A stretch of DNA of 33,688 nt from Tateyamaria sp. Lineage in GTDB: Bacteria; Pseudomonadota; Alphaproteobacteria; Rhodobacterales; Rhodobacteraceae. The stretch lies in contig JABITU010000351.1 in the NCBI GenBank assembly GCA_018668195.1, positions 1-33,688 of the forward strand, read 5' to 3'. The translations under genes were made by a program, and so were the position numbers. Shown here piece after piece: positions 25,739 to 33,686 of the stretch (within the stretch, counting starts at the first letter, position 1; every line of letters starts with the position of its first letter). The notes under the pieces are model-generated. The model ran no database searches and had not been told where the DNA came from. It saw only the letters and a list, made by a program, of their open reading frames with translations.

Positions 25739-27652
25739 TCAGTCACGGTTGCGCGATTGAAAGTGTGGCAACATCGCACTGAAATCTTTACCTTTTCCAT
25801 CTTCATTCTCTACAAAATTGCGGTACAGTTCGAGTGCACGTTGACCCATTGGGGTGTCCGCGTCTACGGCTTCAGCGGCTTGTTGGCTTAGGCCCAGATC
25901 CTTCAGCATCAACTCAGCGGCGAAGCCTGGTTGATAGTCATTGTCAGCCGGGCTTTGTGGGCCGATCCCGGGGGCGGGGCAATAGGCGTTCATTGACCAG
26001 CTGTAGCCAGATGACGTGCTGACCACATCAAACATTTTTTGCCGGTCCAAACCTAATTTGTCGGCCAAAGCAAAGGCTTCACAGGTGGCGATCATGGTCG
26101 CGCCAAGGATCATGTTGTTGCAGATCTTGGCTGACTGTCCGGCACCCGCATCTCCACAATGGACGGCCTTTTGGCCCATGATGTCAAAAAGTGGCTTGGC
26201 CGCTGCAAAAGCAGGCGCACTGCCACCGGCCATGAAAGTCAGCGTGCCGCCTGCAGCACCACCGATGCCACCTGACACCGGCGCATCGACGCTCAGCAAG
26301 CCTGCGGCCTCAGCCATTTCGGCCACGACGCGCGCGCTTTCGACATCTACCGTCGAACAATCGACCAGCGTCGCTCCGGTGCGCATGGCAGGGATCACCT
26401 GTGCCGCCACATCTTGCAGGATTGCGCCGTTGGGCAGCATCGTGATGACAACATCCTGCCCTGTTGCCGCTGCGGATGCAGAAGCCACATTGGTCACGCC
26501 CTCGGCCGTGGTGCCAGCGGTGTCAAAACCTGTGACAGTATGCCCGACGCGTGCCAGATTGGCTGCCATTGGGGCGCCCATATTGCCCAAACCGATAAAT
26601 CCGATCTTCATGCCTGCATCTCCCAGTTTCAGAGCTATTTTTCCAAGTGGCATCAACATTTTGCTCACTGCGGTCGCAGGGACGTCGCCATCTGTGAACT
26701 GCCATTGTGGGCTGCGGTCCTTATCAATGATCGCGGCCCTTATCCCCTCAAGGAAGTCGCCGTGCTCCATCGCGCGTGCGGTGAAACGATATTCAAGATC
26801 GAGCGCCTTTTCCAAACTGATGGATGGGCCGCGCAAACGATGCAGCGTTTCGATGGCGCAGGCCATGGACAGAGGGCTGTTACGCCCCATCCGCCTTAAC
26901 GTATCGCGGGCGAAATCGCTGTCCTCGGCCCGGAGCGTTGTCACGATGTCACCCAATGACGCACCATGGAAGTGCCGCTCGATGTCGGGTATGGCCGCTT
27001 GCAAGGGGCCCGGGGCAGGGGTGGTTGCCGCTGCTTCCAGTGCAGCGACGTCGCCTGAGGTTTCCAACAGGGCAATGTGCGCGGGCCAGTCTGTTTCGGA
27101 AAGGTAGTGATCGGCAAAGCCTGCGAATATCGCATCGCCGGCGTTCATCCGCGCTGCGGTCGTGCCCAGATATTCGCCCAGTCGACCCGGCGCGAGCGCC
27201 AGCATCAATGTGCCACCCACATCCGGGACAAGACCGATACCGCATTCTGGCATGGCAATCTGGCTACTATCGCCCACGACCCGATGTGAGCCATGGCAGC
27301 CAATTCCCACGCCACCGCCCATGGTAAAGCCCTGCAGGAAACTGACAACAGGTTTCGGATAGTTAAAAATCTTGTGATTTAGGCGGTATTCGTCAGCCCA
27401 AAACGTCTGACCATAGGAATAATCACCTTTGGTGCCGGTCTCGTACAGTTCCGCGATATCGCCACCCGAGCAAAAGGCGCGCGTGCCTTCGGCATCAAAA
27501 ACGATCAGATGCACAGCCGGATCTGTGCGCCAGCCATCTATTGCAGCCTCGATCGCGCAACACATGTCATAGGTCATGGCATTCAGCGCCTCGGGGCGTT
27601 TCAAGGTGATCCGGCCCGCGCGCCCGGTGATGCGGATGGAAATATCTGTCAT
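25739..27652 (-). CDS. Fused 3-hydroxyisobutyryl-CoA hydrolase / 3-hydroxyisobutyrate dehydrogenase
   Basis: One open frame of 637 codons encodes two consecutive valine-degradation enzymes. Residues 1-347 are a crotonase-fold hydrolase: FCSGGDIAELYE, the oxyanion segment GFTMGGGVGIGCHGSHRVVG, and MPECGIGLVPDVGG with the Glu/Asp pair of 3-hydroxyisobutyryl-CoA hydrolases. Residues 348-637 (290 aa, normal MmsB length) form an NAD-dependent dehydrogenase: GLGNMG at 354-359, DAPVSGGIGGAAGG, and the catalytic Lys in AKICNNM. The second part begins exactly at a Met (ATG 26611) preceded by GGGAG, so it may also be translated separately. An A5 run (T5 at 26638-26642) lies just upstream; with four A the frame would read a TAG there. 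The start overlaps the preceding dehydrogenase stop as ATGA. Confidence 0.85.
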   Translation of the reverse strand: MTDISIRITGRAGRITLKRPEALNAMTYDMCCAIEAAIDGWRTDPAVHLIVFDAEGTRAFCSGGDIAELYETGTKGDYSYGQTFWADEYRLNHKIFNYPKPVVSFLQGFTMGGGVGIGCHGSHRVVGDSSQIAMPECGIGLVPDVGGTLMLALAPGRLGEYLGTTAARMNAGDAIFAGFADHYLSETDWPAHIALLETSGDVAALEAAATTPAPGPLQAAIPDIERHFHGASLGDIVTTLRAEDSDFARDTLRRMGRNSPLSMACAIETLHRLRGPSISLEKALDLEYRFTARAMEHGDFLEGIRAAIIDKDRSPQWQFTDGDVPATAVSKMLMPLGKIALKLGDAGMKIGFIGLGNMGAPMAANLARVGHTVTGFDTAGTTAEGVTNVASASAAATGQDVVITMLPNGAILQDVAAQVIPAMRTGATLVDCSTVDVESARVVAEMAEAAGLLSVDAPVSGGIGGAAGGTLTFMAGGSAPAFAAAKPLFDIMGQKAVHCGDAGAGQSAKICNNMILGATMIATCEAFALADKLGLDRQKMFDVVSTSSGYSWSMNAYCPAPGIGPQSPADNDYQPGFAAELMLKDLGLSQQAAEAVDADTPMGQRALELYRNFVENEDGKGKDFSAMLPHFQSRNRD

Positions 27653-28791
27653 CGGTTTTTCAGCATATCCCGCGCGACGATCACACGCATGATTTCATTT
27701 GTACCCTCAAGGATCTGGTGTACGCGCAGATCGCGCACCAGCTTTTCGATCCCATAGTCGGCCAGATAGCCATAGCCGCCATGCAGTTGCAGGCATTGAT
27801 CGACAATCTTCGATCCGGCTTCGGTTACGAATTTCTTGGCCATGGCGCAAAACTTGGTGGCGTCCGGGGCGCCGCTGTCCAGCTTCCACGCCGCCTGACG
27901 CAGAAAAGTGCGGGCAGCTTGAAGTTCGATCTCCATGTCCGCAAGGCGCCATTGCAACCCTTGAAACTGGTCGATCGGTTGGCCAAAAGCTTTGCGCTCG
28001 CCCATATAGGCCAGAGTGGAGTCAATTGCTGACTGCGCAGCACCCAGTGAACAGGCGGCGATGTTCAGACGGCCACCATCCAGCCCTTTCATCGCATATG
28101 TGAAGCCCATGCCCTCTTCACCCACCAAGCTATCGCTTGAAATTTTGCAATTGTCGAATTGTACCTGCGCTGTTGGTTGGCTGCGCCAGCCCATTTTATC
28201 TTCGATTGCACCAAAACTCAGGCCCTTGGTCCCATCTTCGACATAGACGGTTGAAACCCCTTTTGGGCCTGCGTTGCCAGTGCGTACCATGCAGACGTAT
28301 GCATCTGAATATCCGCCGCCAGAAATAAAAGCCTTAGTGCCATTGAGCGTGTATCCTTCGTTCGTGCGGTCGGCACGTGTGCGCAGGGCGGCGGCATCCG
28401 ATCCCGAACCCGGTTCGGTTAGGCAATAACTAAGTACGGTTTCCATGCTCAGCACACCAGGCATCACGCGCGCCTTCAGATCGTCATCGGCAAAGCTGTC
28501 AAGCATCTTGGCGCACATGTTGTGAATAGACAAAAACGCGGCAACAGAGGGGCACGCCATTGAAAGTGCTTCAAAAACCAGCGTAGCATCCAGACGCGAC
28601 AGGCCTGCGCCACCGGCGTCTTCGGAAACATAAAGTGAAGCAAAGCCAAGCGCTCCAACCTTGGGCCACAACGCTTTGGGGATGGTTCCATCTGCTTCCC
28701 AGTCGCGGGCATGCGGGGCAATTTCAGATTGGCCAAAGGCGTGTGCCATATCAAAGATTGCGCTCTGTTCTTCGTTCAATGCAAAGTCCAT
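27649..28791 (-). CDS. Acyl-CoA dehydrogenase, probably isobutyryl-CoA dehydrogenase
   Basis: FAD enzyme expected to oxidise isobutyryl-CoA to methacrylyl-CoA. The 380-residue protein has the full acyl-CoA dehydrogenase fold: the N-terminal helical domain, YCLTEPGSGSDAAALRTRA in the flavin/substrate region, FISGGGYSDAYVCMVRT, CLQLHGGYGYLADYGIEKL, and QILEGTNEIMR with the catalytic base Glu362 in the position used by short- and medium-chain members. Substrate choice rests on context: mmsA is upstream and the hydrolase/dehydrogenase fusion downstream. ATG 28791 with AAAGGGAA was chosen over a frame running to 28896. The end overlaps the next gene by four bases (ATGA), so translation is probably coupled. 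Confidence 0.88.
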   Translation of the reverse strand: MDFALNEEQSAIFDMAHAFGQSEIAPHARDWEADGTIPKALWPKVGALGFASLYVSEDAGGAGLSRLDATLVFEALSMACPSVAAFLSIHNMCAKMLDSFADDDLKARVMPGVLSMETVLSYCLTEPGSGSDAAALRTRADRTNEGYTLNGTKAFISGGGYSDAYVCMVRTGNAGPKGVSTVYVEDGTKGLSFGAIEDKMGWRSQPTAQVQFDNCKISSDSLVGEEGMGFTYAMKGLDGGRLNIAACSLGAAQSAIDSTLAYMGERKAFGQPIDQFQGLQWRLADMEIELQAARTFLRQAAWKLDSGAPDATKFCAMAKKFVTEAGSKIVDQCLQLHGGYGYLADYGIEKLVRDLRVHQILEGTNEIMRVIVARDMLKNR

Positions 28792-28897
28792 GATGTTCCC
28801 TTTGCTGCTGTAATGCAGAGTATTGCCATCTTTGTTCCCGCCTTTACCATAGGATTGCAAGGCCGCTGTTTTGGCGCTGCCGCAAACGCGAACCATC

Positions 28898-28932
28898 CAG
28901 AATGGCAGCCCAGTGTCGGGGCTGCCATTCTG
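28898..28932. terminator. Perfect 13-bp hairpin between mmsA and the acyl-CoA dehydrogenase gene
   Basis: CAGAATGGCAGCC (28898-28910) pairs without mismatch with GGCTGCCATTCTG (28920-28932) around a 9-base loop. It begins 25 bases after the mmsA stop in the direction of transcription. No T tract follows, so partial termination or mRNA 3'-end protection within the operon is as likely as full termination. Confidence 0.5.
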
Positions 28933-28957
28933 TGATATTTGTTTGCAAGTGGGCCCA

Positions 28958-30457
28958 CTATTCCATAACAGGGATCGAGAATTCTCCGCCTTCCTTGATG
29001 CCTGATGGCCAGCGCGCTGTCACGGTTTTCGTTCGCGTGTAGAACTTAAACGCATCTGGGCCGTGCTGGTTGAGGTCGCCAAAAACGGATTTCTTCCAGC
29101 CGCCAAATGTATGATAGGCCAGTGGCACCGGGATTGGCACGTTGATACCGACCATGCCAACGTTCACCCGATTGGCAAAATCGCGCGCCGTATCACCATC
29201 GCGGGTAAAGATCGCCGTGCCGTTGCCGTATTCATGATCCATCGCGAGACCAATTGCTTCTTCAAAAGTTTGCGCCCGCACGGTTGTAAGAACCGGGCCA
29301 AAGATCTCTTGTTTGTAGATGTCCATATCTGTCGTGGCGTTATCAAACAGGTGTGGGCCGACAAAGAACCCTTGTTCATAGCCTTGCAGGCTGAAATCGC
29401 GGCCATCAACCACCAACGTTGCGCCCTGATCGATGCCGGTTTGAACCAGCCGTTCGATATTGGCCTTGGCAGCAGCGGTCACCACAGGGCCATAGTCGAC
29501 ATCTTTGCCCGAAGTGTACGGTCCAACCTTGAGCTTTTCGATCCGTGGCACAAGCTTTTCGATAAGCCTATCAGCGGTCTCGTCGCCCACAGGGACTGCA
29601 ACCGAAATTGCCATGCAGCGTTCGCCCGCAGCGCCGTACCCCGCGCCAATTAACGCGTCAGCCGCCTGATCCATGTCTGCATCAGGCATGACGATCATGT
29701 GGTTTTTGGCACCACCAAAGCACTGTACACGTTTGCCGTTTGCGCAGCCTGTGCCATAAATATACTCAGCAATCGGAGTGGAGCCAACAAATCCGATCGA
29801 CTGGATGACATCATGATGTAGGATGGCATTGACCGCGCCTTTGTCACCGTTGACCACCTGAAGAATGCCCTTGGGCAGGCCTGCTTCCTCCATCAATTCG
29901 GCAAGCATCAGTGGCACTGAAGGATCGCGTTCCGATGGCTTCAGGATAAAGGCGTTGCCGCAGACGATGGCGGGCGCGAACATCCACATGGGGATCATGG
30001 CAGGGAAGTTGAATGGGGTGATGCCAGCTGTCACACCCAGTGCCTGCCGCATGGAATACATGTCGATACCGGGGCCTGCGCTGTCGGTATATTCACCTTT
30101 CAGCAGGTGCGGCGCGCCGATGCAATATTCAACAACCTCAAGGCCACGTTGCACATCACCTGCTGCGTCGGGCAATGTTTTCCCATGCTCGCGGCTCAGC
30201 GCTTCGGCAAGTTTTTCCATGTCGCGGTTCAGCAAATCCACGAATTTCATCATGACCCGCGCCCGGCGCTGTGGATTGACAGCGGCCCAGGCGGGTTGCG
30301 CCTTGGCTGCAATGTCAACGGCCTGCGCAACCTCGTCTGAGGAAGCAAGCGGCACCTTGGCCTGAATTTCGCCGGTGGCGGGGTTCATAACATCGGCAAA
30401 ACGGCCTGATGTGCCTTTGACATGGGCGCCGTTGATATAATGGGTGAGCTCTTGCAT
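28958..30457 (-). CDS. mmsA: Methylmalonate-semialdehyde dehydrogenase (CoA-acylating)
   Basis: Oxidises methylmalonate semialdehyde with NAD and CoA to propionyl-CoA, ending the valine branch encoded here. The 499-residue aldehyde dehydrogenase shows ITPFNFPAMIPMWMF (147-161), the nucleotide-binding FVGSTPIAEYIY, FGGAKNHMIVMPDAD, and the catalytic Cys281 in GAAGERCMAIS. The last motif is typical of MmsA, which lacks the general-base Glu of other aldehyde dehydrogenases. ATG 30457 has CAGGAG upstream; a longer frame to 30520 was rejected. It is the first gene of the minus-strand operon and is divergent from a LysR regulator across 210 bases. Confidence 0.95.
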   Translation of the reverse strand: MQELTHYINGAHVKGTSGRFADVMNPATGEIQAKVPLASSDEVAQAVDIAAKAQPAWAAVNPQRRARVMMKFVDLLNRDMEKLAEALSREHGKTLPDAAGDVQRGLEVVEYCIGAPHLLKGEYTDSAGPGIDMYSMRQALGVTAGITPFNFPAMIPMWMFAPAIVCGNAFILKPSERDPSVPLMLAELMEEAGLPKGILQVVNGDKGAVNAILHHDVIQSIGFVGSTPIAEYIYGTGCANGKRVQCFGGAKNHMIVMPDADMDQAADALIGAGYGAAGERCMAISVAVPVGDETADRLIEKLVPRIEKLKVGPYTSGKDVDYGPVVTAAAKANIERLVQTGIDQGATLVVDGRDFSLQGYEQGFFVGPHLFDNATTDMDIYKQEIFGPVLTTVRAQTFEEAIGLAMDHEYGNGTAIFTRDGDTARDFANRVNVGMVGINVPIPVPLAYHTFGGWKKSVFGDLNQHGPDAFKFYTRTKTVTARWPSGIKEGGEFSIPVME

Positions 30458-30535
30458 GGAAGTCTCCTGTTTGGGTGCGTCGGTCTGGGGCGCATGGCAT
30501 GCGGGTCGGGGTAAGCGCACGGGGTCATGTTCGCT

Positions 30536-30547
30536 TTGTTATAACAA
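30536..30547. promoter_or_regulatory. Palindrome in the mmsA-lysR divergent region
   Basis: TTGTTATAACAA is a perfect 12-bp inverted repeat, 79 bases before the mmsA start and 121 bases before the LysR start. A LysR-type regulator often binds such dyads between itself and its target; binding here is unproven. Confidence 0.4.
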
Positions 30548-30667
30548 GGTAGTCTTGCATAATACGGTCTAAAAGGGGAAATTTACCAAAATCGTTTTGC
30601 AAAAATGCATTACGCCTGTCACATTGCAGCACTGGCAGGTGTCAGATGCTAAGGAAGGTCGCAGAGT

Positions 30668-31588
30668 TTGCAAACACATTGGGACGATCTGCGCCTGTTT
30701 CTGGCAGTGGCGCGTGCGGAAACACTGTCTGGCGCAAGCTCTGTCGTTCGGCTTGATGCTGCAACGCTCGGGCGGCGCATAGCACGGCTGGAAAAACAAT
30801 TGGGCGTGTCGCTGTTCGTCAAATCTCCGCAAGGCTACGCACTGACCGATTCAGGCCAAAGGTTGCTGATCAAGGCTGATACTGCAGAGGCGGCTATCCG
30901 CGCTGCGGCAGAGGGGGTTGTCAACCATCATCCACAGACAAAAGGGCCGCAATCGGTCGCGCTTGGCGGGCAGATACGGCTGGGGGCCCCGGACGGTTGT
31001 GCAAACTATCTTTTGCCGCAGGTCTGTGCTGCGTTGACCGCTCAGCATCCCGCGCTCGACATTCAGATCGTTGCTCTGCCGCGTGTATTCAACCTGTCGC
31101 GTCGCGAAGCAGACATGGCCATTGGGGTGAGCGCACCGACAGCCGGGCGTCTGACGGTTCAACGCATCACTAACTACAAGCTGCACTTTGCCGGAAGCGG
31201 CACGTATCTCGCATCTGCGCCATCCCTCAACAGTATCGCGGATCTCAAGCAGCATCGGATCGTTGGATACATATCTGACATGATTTTTGATCGAGAATTG
31301 GACTATTTGGCAGACGCTGGCGCGCCGCGTGTGGCGCTAGCGTCCAATTCGGTATCTGTCCAATTGAACCTGTTGCGCCAAGGCGGGGGGGTGGGGGTTG
31401 TGCATGATTTTGCCTTGCCGGCCGCTCCGGGTGTTGAGCGGGTGTTAACGGATCAGTTTTCACTCAGCCGCAGCTTTTATCTGATCCGCCACGCTACGGA
31501 CCGCCAACACCACACCCTGAACCGATTCGCCGAAGAGCTGAGCAAGGGGATAAGAGGCGAAGTTGCGAGACTGGAAGCTTTGCAGTAA
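30668..31588 (+). CDS. LysR family transcriptional regulator
   Basis: 306-residue regulator with an N-terminal winged helix-turn-helix (about 1-60: DLRLFLAVARAETLSGASSV, then LGRRIARLEKQLGVSLF) and a LysR substrate-binding domain after about 85. The start is a TTG at 30668, preceded by GGAAGG; no ATG gives a complete HTH domain. It is divergent from mmsA, the usual place for a local regulator, so control of the valine operon is a fair inference. The ligand is unknown. The gene ends about 200 bases before the CBS-domain gene. Confidence 0.9.
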   Translation: MQTHWDDLRLFLAVARAETLSGASSVVRLDAATLGRRIARLEKQLGVSLFVKSPQGYALTDSGQRLLIKADTAEAAIRAAAEGVVNHHPQTKGPQSVALGGQIRLGAPDGCANYLLPQVCAALTAQHPALDIQIVALPRVFNLSRREADMAIGVSAPTAGRLTVQRITNYKLHFAGSGTYLASAPSLNSIADLKQHRIVGYISDMIFDRELDYLADAGAPRVALASNSVSVQLNLLRQGGGVGVVHDFALPAAPGVERVLTDQFSLSRSFYLIRHATDRQHHTLNRFAEELSKGIRGEVARLEALQ

Positions 31589-31763
31589 CGCAGCTTGCTC
31601 GATTAGATATTCATGCTGTTTGAACACGCGTTTAATCGGGCCCTCTCATGCATCATGCAATTAAAGTATAATGCTCTCTCTACTGTTGCTGGCAGAGCAG
31701 GCCGCTTGACGCATGCGCAATCGTGGGCTTGACAGAGGGGCCCTGACGCGAGGACGCTAAGTA

Positions 31764-31775
31764 ACAAGATCTTGT
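31764..31775. promoter_or_regulatory. Palindrome upstream of the CBS-domain gene
   Basis: ACAAGATCTTGT is a perfect 12-bp inverted repeat ending 16 bases before the ATG, just ahead of AAGGAG. It could be an operator or a small hairpin in the leader; nothing more can be said. Confidence 0.3.
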
Positions 31776-31791
31776 AGCCAAGGAGAGCCGC

Positions 31792-32226
31792 ATGCTGGTA
31801 CACCAGATCCTCAAATCAAAACCCGATGACGCTGTTGTAACGGTGCCGCCGGGCACGCTTGTGTCTAAGGCAGCAAAGATGTTGGCAGAGCGCAAAATCG
31901 GAACAGTTGTTGTATCCAAAGACGGTAGCGTCGCCGATGGAATCTTGTCAGAGCGTGACATCGTGCGTGTTTTAGCCAGCCAGGGCGGATCCATTCTTCT
32001 TGAACCAGTTGAAAGGTTCATGACGAAAAAACTGGTAACCTGTACACGAGAAGACAGCGCCGATCATGCCTTGGAAAAGATGACAAGCGGAAGGTTCCGG
32101 CACATGCCAGTGGTAGAGGCAGGGCAACTGATAGGCCTGATTACGTTGGGAGATGTTGTAAAAGCGCGACTGGCAGAGCTGGCCATGGAAAAAGACGCGC
32201 TACAAGGTATGATAATGGGTCATTAG
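31792..32226 (+). CDS. CBS domain-containing protein
   Basis: 144-residue protein made of a pair of CBS domains (about 8-60 and 75-135), which together form one Bateman module that binds adenine nucleotides or related ligands. Features seen are AERKIGTVVVSKDG and GILSERDIVRVLA in the first, and FMTKKLVTC, RFRHMPVVEAGQLIGLITLGDVVK in the second. No enzyme domain is attached, so it is a stand-alone sensor of unknown target. AAGGAG lies just upstream of ATG 31792. The next gene, coaD, begins 62 bases after its stop. Confidence 0.92.
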   Translation: MLVHQILKSKPDDAVVTVPPGTLVSKAAKMLAERKIGTVVVSKDGSVADGILSERDIVRVLASQGGSILLEPVERFMTKKLVTCTREDSADHALEKMTSGRFRHMPVVEAGQLIGLITLGDVVKARLAELAMEKDALQGMIMGH

Positions 32227-32230
32227 CCGG

Positions 32231-32261
32231 GTTGCATTCTTCTGTTTGACATGTTGCATTC
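32231..32261 (+). repeat. Two 9-bp direct repeats ahead of coaD
   Basis: GTTGCATTC occurs at 32231-32239 and again at 32253-32261, 22 bases apart (about two helical turns), with TTGACA (32246-32251) between them. This could be a regulator site around a -35 element, or chance. Confidence 0.3.
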
Positions 32262-32288
32262 AACTCCTGATGTTGATTGGAGATGCCC

Positions 32289-32780
32289 ATGCGTATTGGC
32301 CTTTACCCTGGTACCTTTGACCCGATTACATTGGGCCATATTGACATCATCCGGCGCGCCAGCCCGATGGTTGATCGCTTAGTCATTGGGGTGGCGATCA
32401 ATCGAGACAAGGGGCCGTTGTTCTCTCTTGACGACCGGGTTCAGATGATCGAGGCAGAATGTGCAAAGTTGTCTGATCAAACCAATACGGAAATTGTTGC
32501 GCATCCCTTTGACAACCTGTTGATCGACTGCGCTCGTGATGTGGGTGCGCGTATCATTTTTCGTGGGCTCCGTGCGGTTGCCGATTTCGAATACGAATAC
32601 CAAATGGTCGGCATGAACCGACAGCTAGATGATACCATCGAAACTGTGTTTTTGATGGCAGAGACAAAGCATCAGGCGATCGCGTCCAAGCTGGTCAAAG
32701 AGATTGCGCGGCTCGGGGGGGACGTCAGCAAATTCGTGACGCCCTTGGTAAATGAAAAAATACAACAAGCTTTTAGATAG
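32289..32780 (+). CDS. coaD: Phosphopantetheine adenylyltransferase
   Basis: Fourth step of coenzyme A synthesis: transfers AMP from ATP to 4'-phosphopantetheine. The 163-residue protein has the nucleotidyltransferase motif YPGTFDPITLGH (TxGH at 14-17), RGLRAVADFEYEYQM for substrate binding, and AIASKLVKEIARLGGDV near the C-terminus. Start ATG 32289 has GGAG six bases upstream; in-frame codons at 32277 (TTG) and 32283 (ATG) would add two to four residues and overlap that ribosome site. Length is standard. It follows the CBS-domain gene by 62 bases. Confidence 0.96.
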   Translation: MRIGLYPGTFDPITLGHIDIIRRASPMVDRLVIGVAINRDKGPLFSLDDRVQMIEAECAKLSDQTNTEIVAHPFDNLLIDCARDVGARIIFRGLRAVADFEYEYQMVGMNRQLDDTIETVFLMAETKHQAIASKLVKEIARLGGDVSKFVTPLVNEKIQQAFR

Positions 32781-32789
32781 ATTATATTA

Positions 32790-32810
32790 TTCTACTTTCC
32801 CCAAGTAGAA
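32790..32810. terminator. Hairpin after coaD
   Basis: TTCTACTT-TCCCC-AAGTAGAA, perfect 8-bp arms, beginning 10 bases after the coaD stop. No clear T tract follows on the plus strand. Confidence 0.45.
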
Positions 32811-32966
32811 AGCCTTCTCCTGCACGTTGCTGCTATTTTGCGCTCCGATTAGCCATCTGTGCCCGTCTTGCGTTTGTTGCAGTGTCCTTCGGGAGAACTG
32901 AGCGAGATTTTTAGTACAGGTTTTAAGTTCCATCACCCAATCGTGGGCTGATTTACCGTTACCACC

Positions 32967-33686
32967 GGCATTGTTGCACAAATCGGCCTGAGATTGAGCT
33001 TCCCCTTTCCCCGGATGGACTTAGCCTACGGCCACGATACACGGTACATGGTATGCCAAGAGCTGTGAAGCCGTTTAGGAACGCAGCTTGGATCTGGATC
33101 GCCGCAACTTGCCGATTGAAGTCCCGCGCCGAGAGGCGCTGAACGAGGAGTTTCACACAATGCATCTTGGTTTCGACACGGCTGCGGCGGTGGTATCCTG
33201 TCAGGTGTCGCCAAGTGCGCGTCCCAGATATTTAGATGACCGCACGGCTTCGTTGCGGGCTCTGGCCCTAGGTGTGTCCGGCTTCCACATCTTGGCGTTC
33301 TTGCGGGGCAGTATAACGGCATGCGCTTCACGCGCCGCAATTGCATCGTGGCATTTGCGCGTATCGTAGGCCCCGTTGGCAGTCACGCTGCCAAGCTCCT
33401 GATCGGGCGGGATTTGGCTAAGCAGGTCGGGCAGCATCGGGGCGTCGCCAATACTACTGCTGGTGACTTCGATCGCACGGATCTCAAGCGTTTCCTCATC
33501 TATTCCGATATGTATCTTGCGCCAGAGCCGTCGCTTGGGGCCGCCATGCTTGCGCGCGTTCCACTCGCCTTCACCCTCAGCTTTGATGCCCGTACTATCG
33601 ATCAGAAGGTGCAGTGGCCCTGCCGAACCCTTGTAGGGGATGGCGACGGACAGGGTTCGTTGTCGCCGGCACAGAGTGCTGTAGTC
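32967..33686 (-). pseudogene. IS5-family transposase, frameshifted and 5' truncated by the window
   Basis: The minus frame entering at 33686 reads DYSTLCRRQRTLSVAIPYKG, LLIDSTGIKAEGEGEWNARK, GGPKRRLWRKIHIGID and PRKNAKMWKPDTPRARARNE, all typical of IS5-type DDE transposases, and stops at 33201-33203. Similarity resumes in another frame with GYHRRSRVETKMHCVKLL and QRLSARDFNRQVAAIQIQ, down to about 33010. One missing base near 33212-33215 (CTTGG where CTTTGG is expected) explains the break. In addition, the Asp expected before Gly in the second catalytic motif is Asn (codon at 33375-33377, TANGAYDT). Both changes point to an inactive copy. The C-terminal frame has no stop before the element's end. 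Confidence 0.85.

Noticed and set aside
26016..27107. 363-codon plus frame opposite the hydrolase/dehydrogenase fusion
   Set aside because: Antisense shadow; no motif, and the minus strand encodes two recognised enzymes.
31718..32949. 12-base word CAATCGTGGGCT at 31718-31729 and again at 32938-32949, considered as a mobile-element scar
   Set aside because: A shared 12-mer is expected by chance in a window of this size, and the flanks do not match.
33088..33369. 93-codon plus frame at the right end
   Set aside because: Antisense of the IS5-type transposase.
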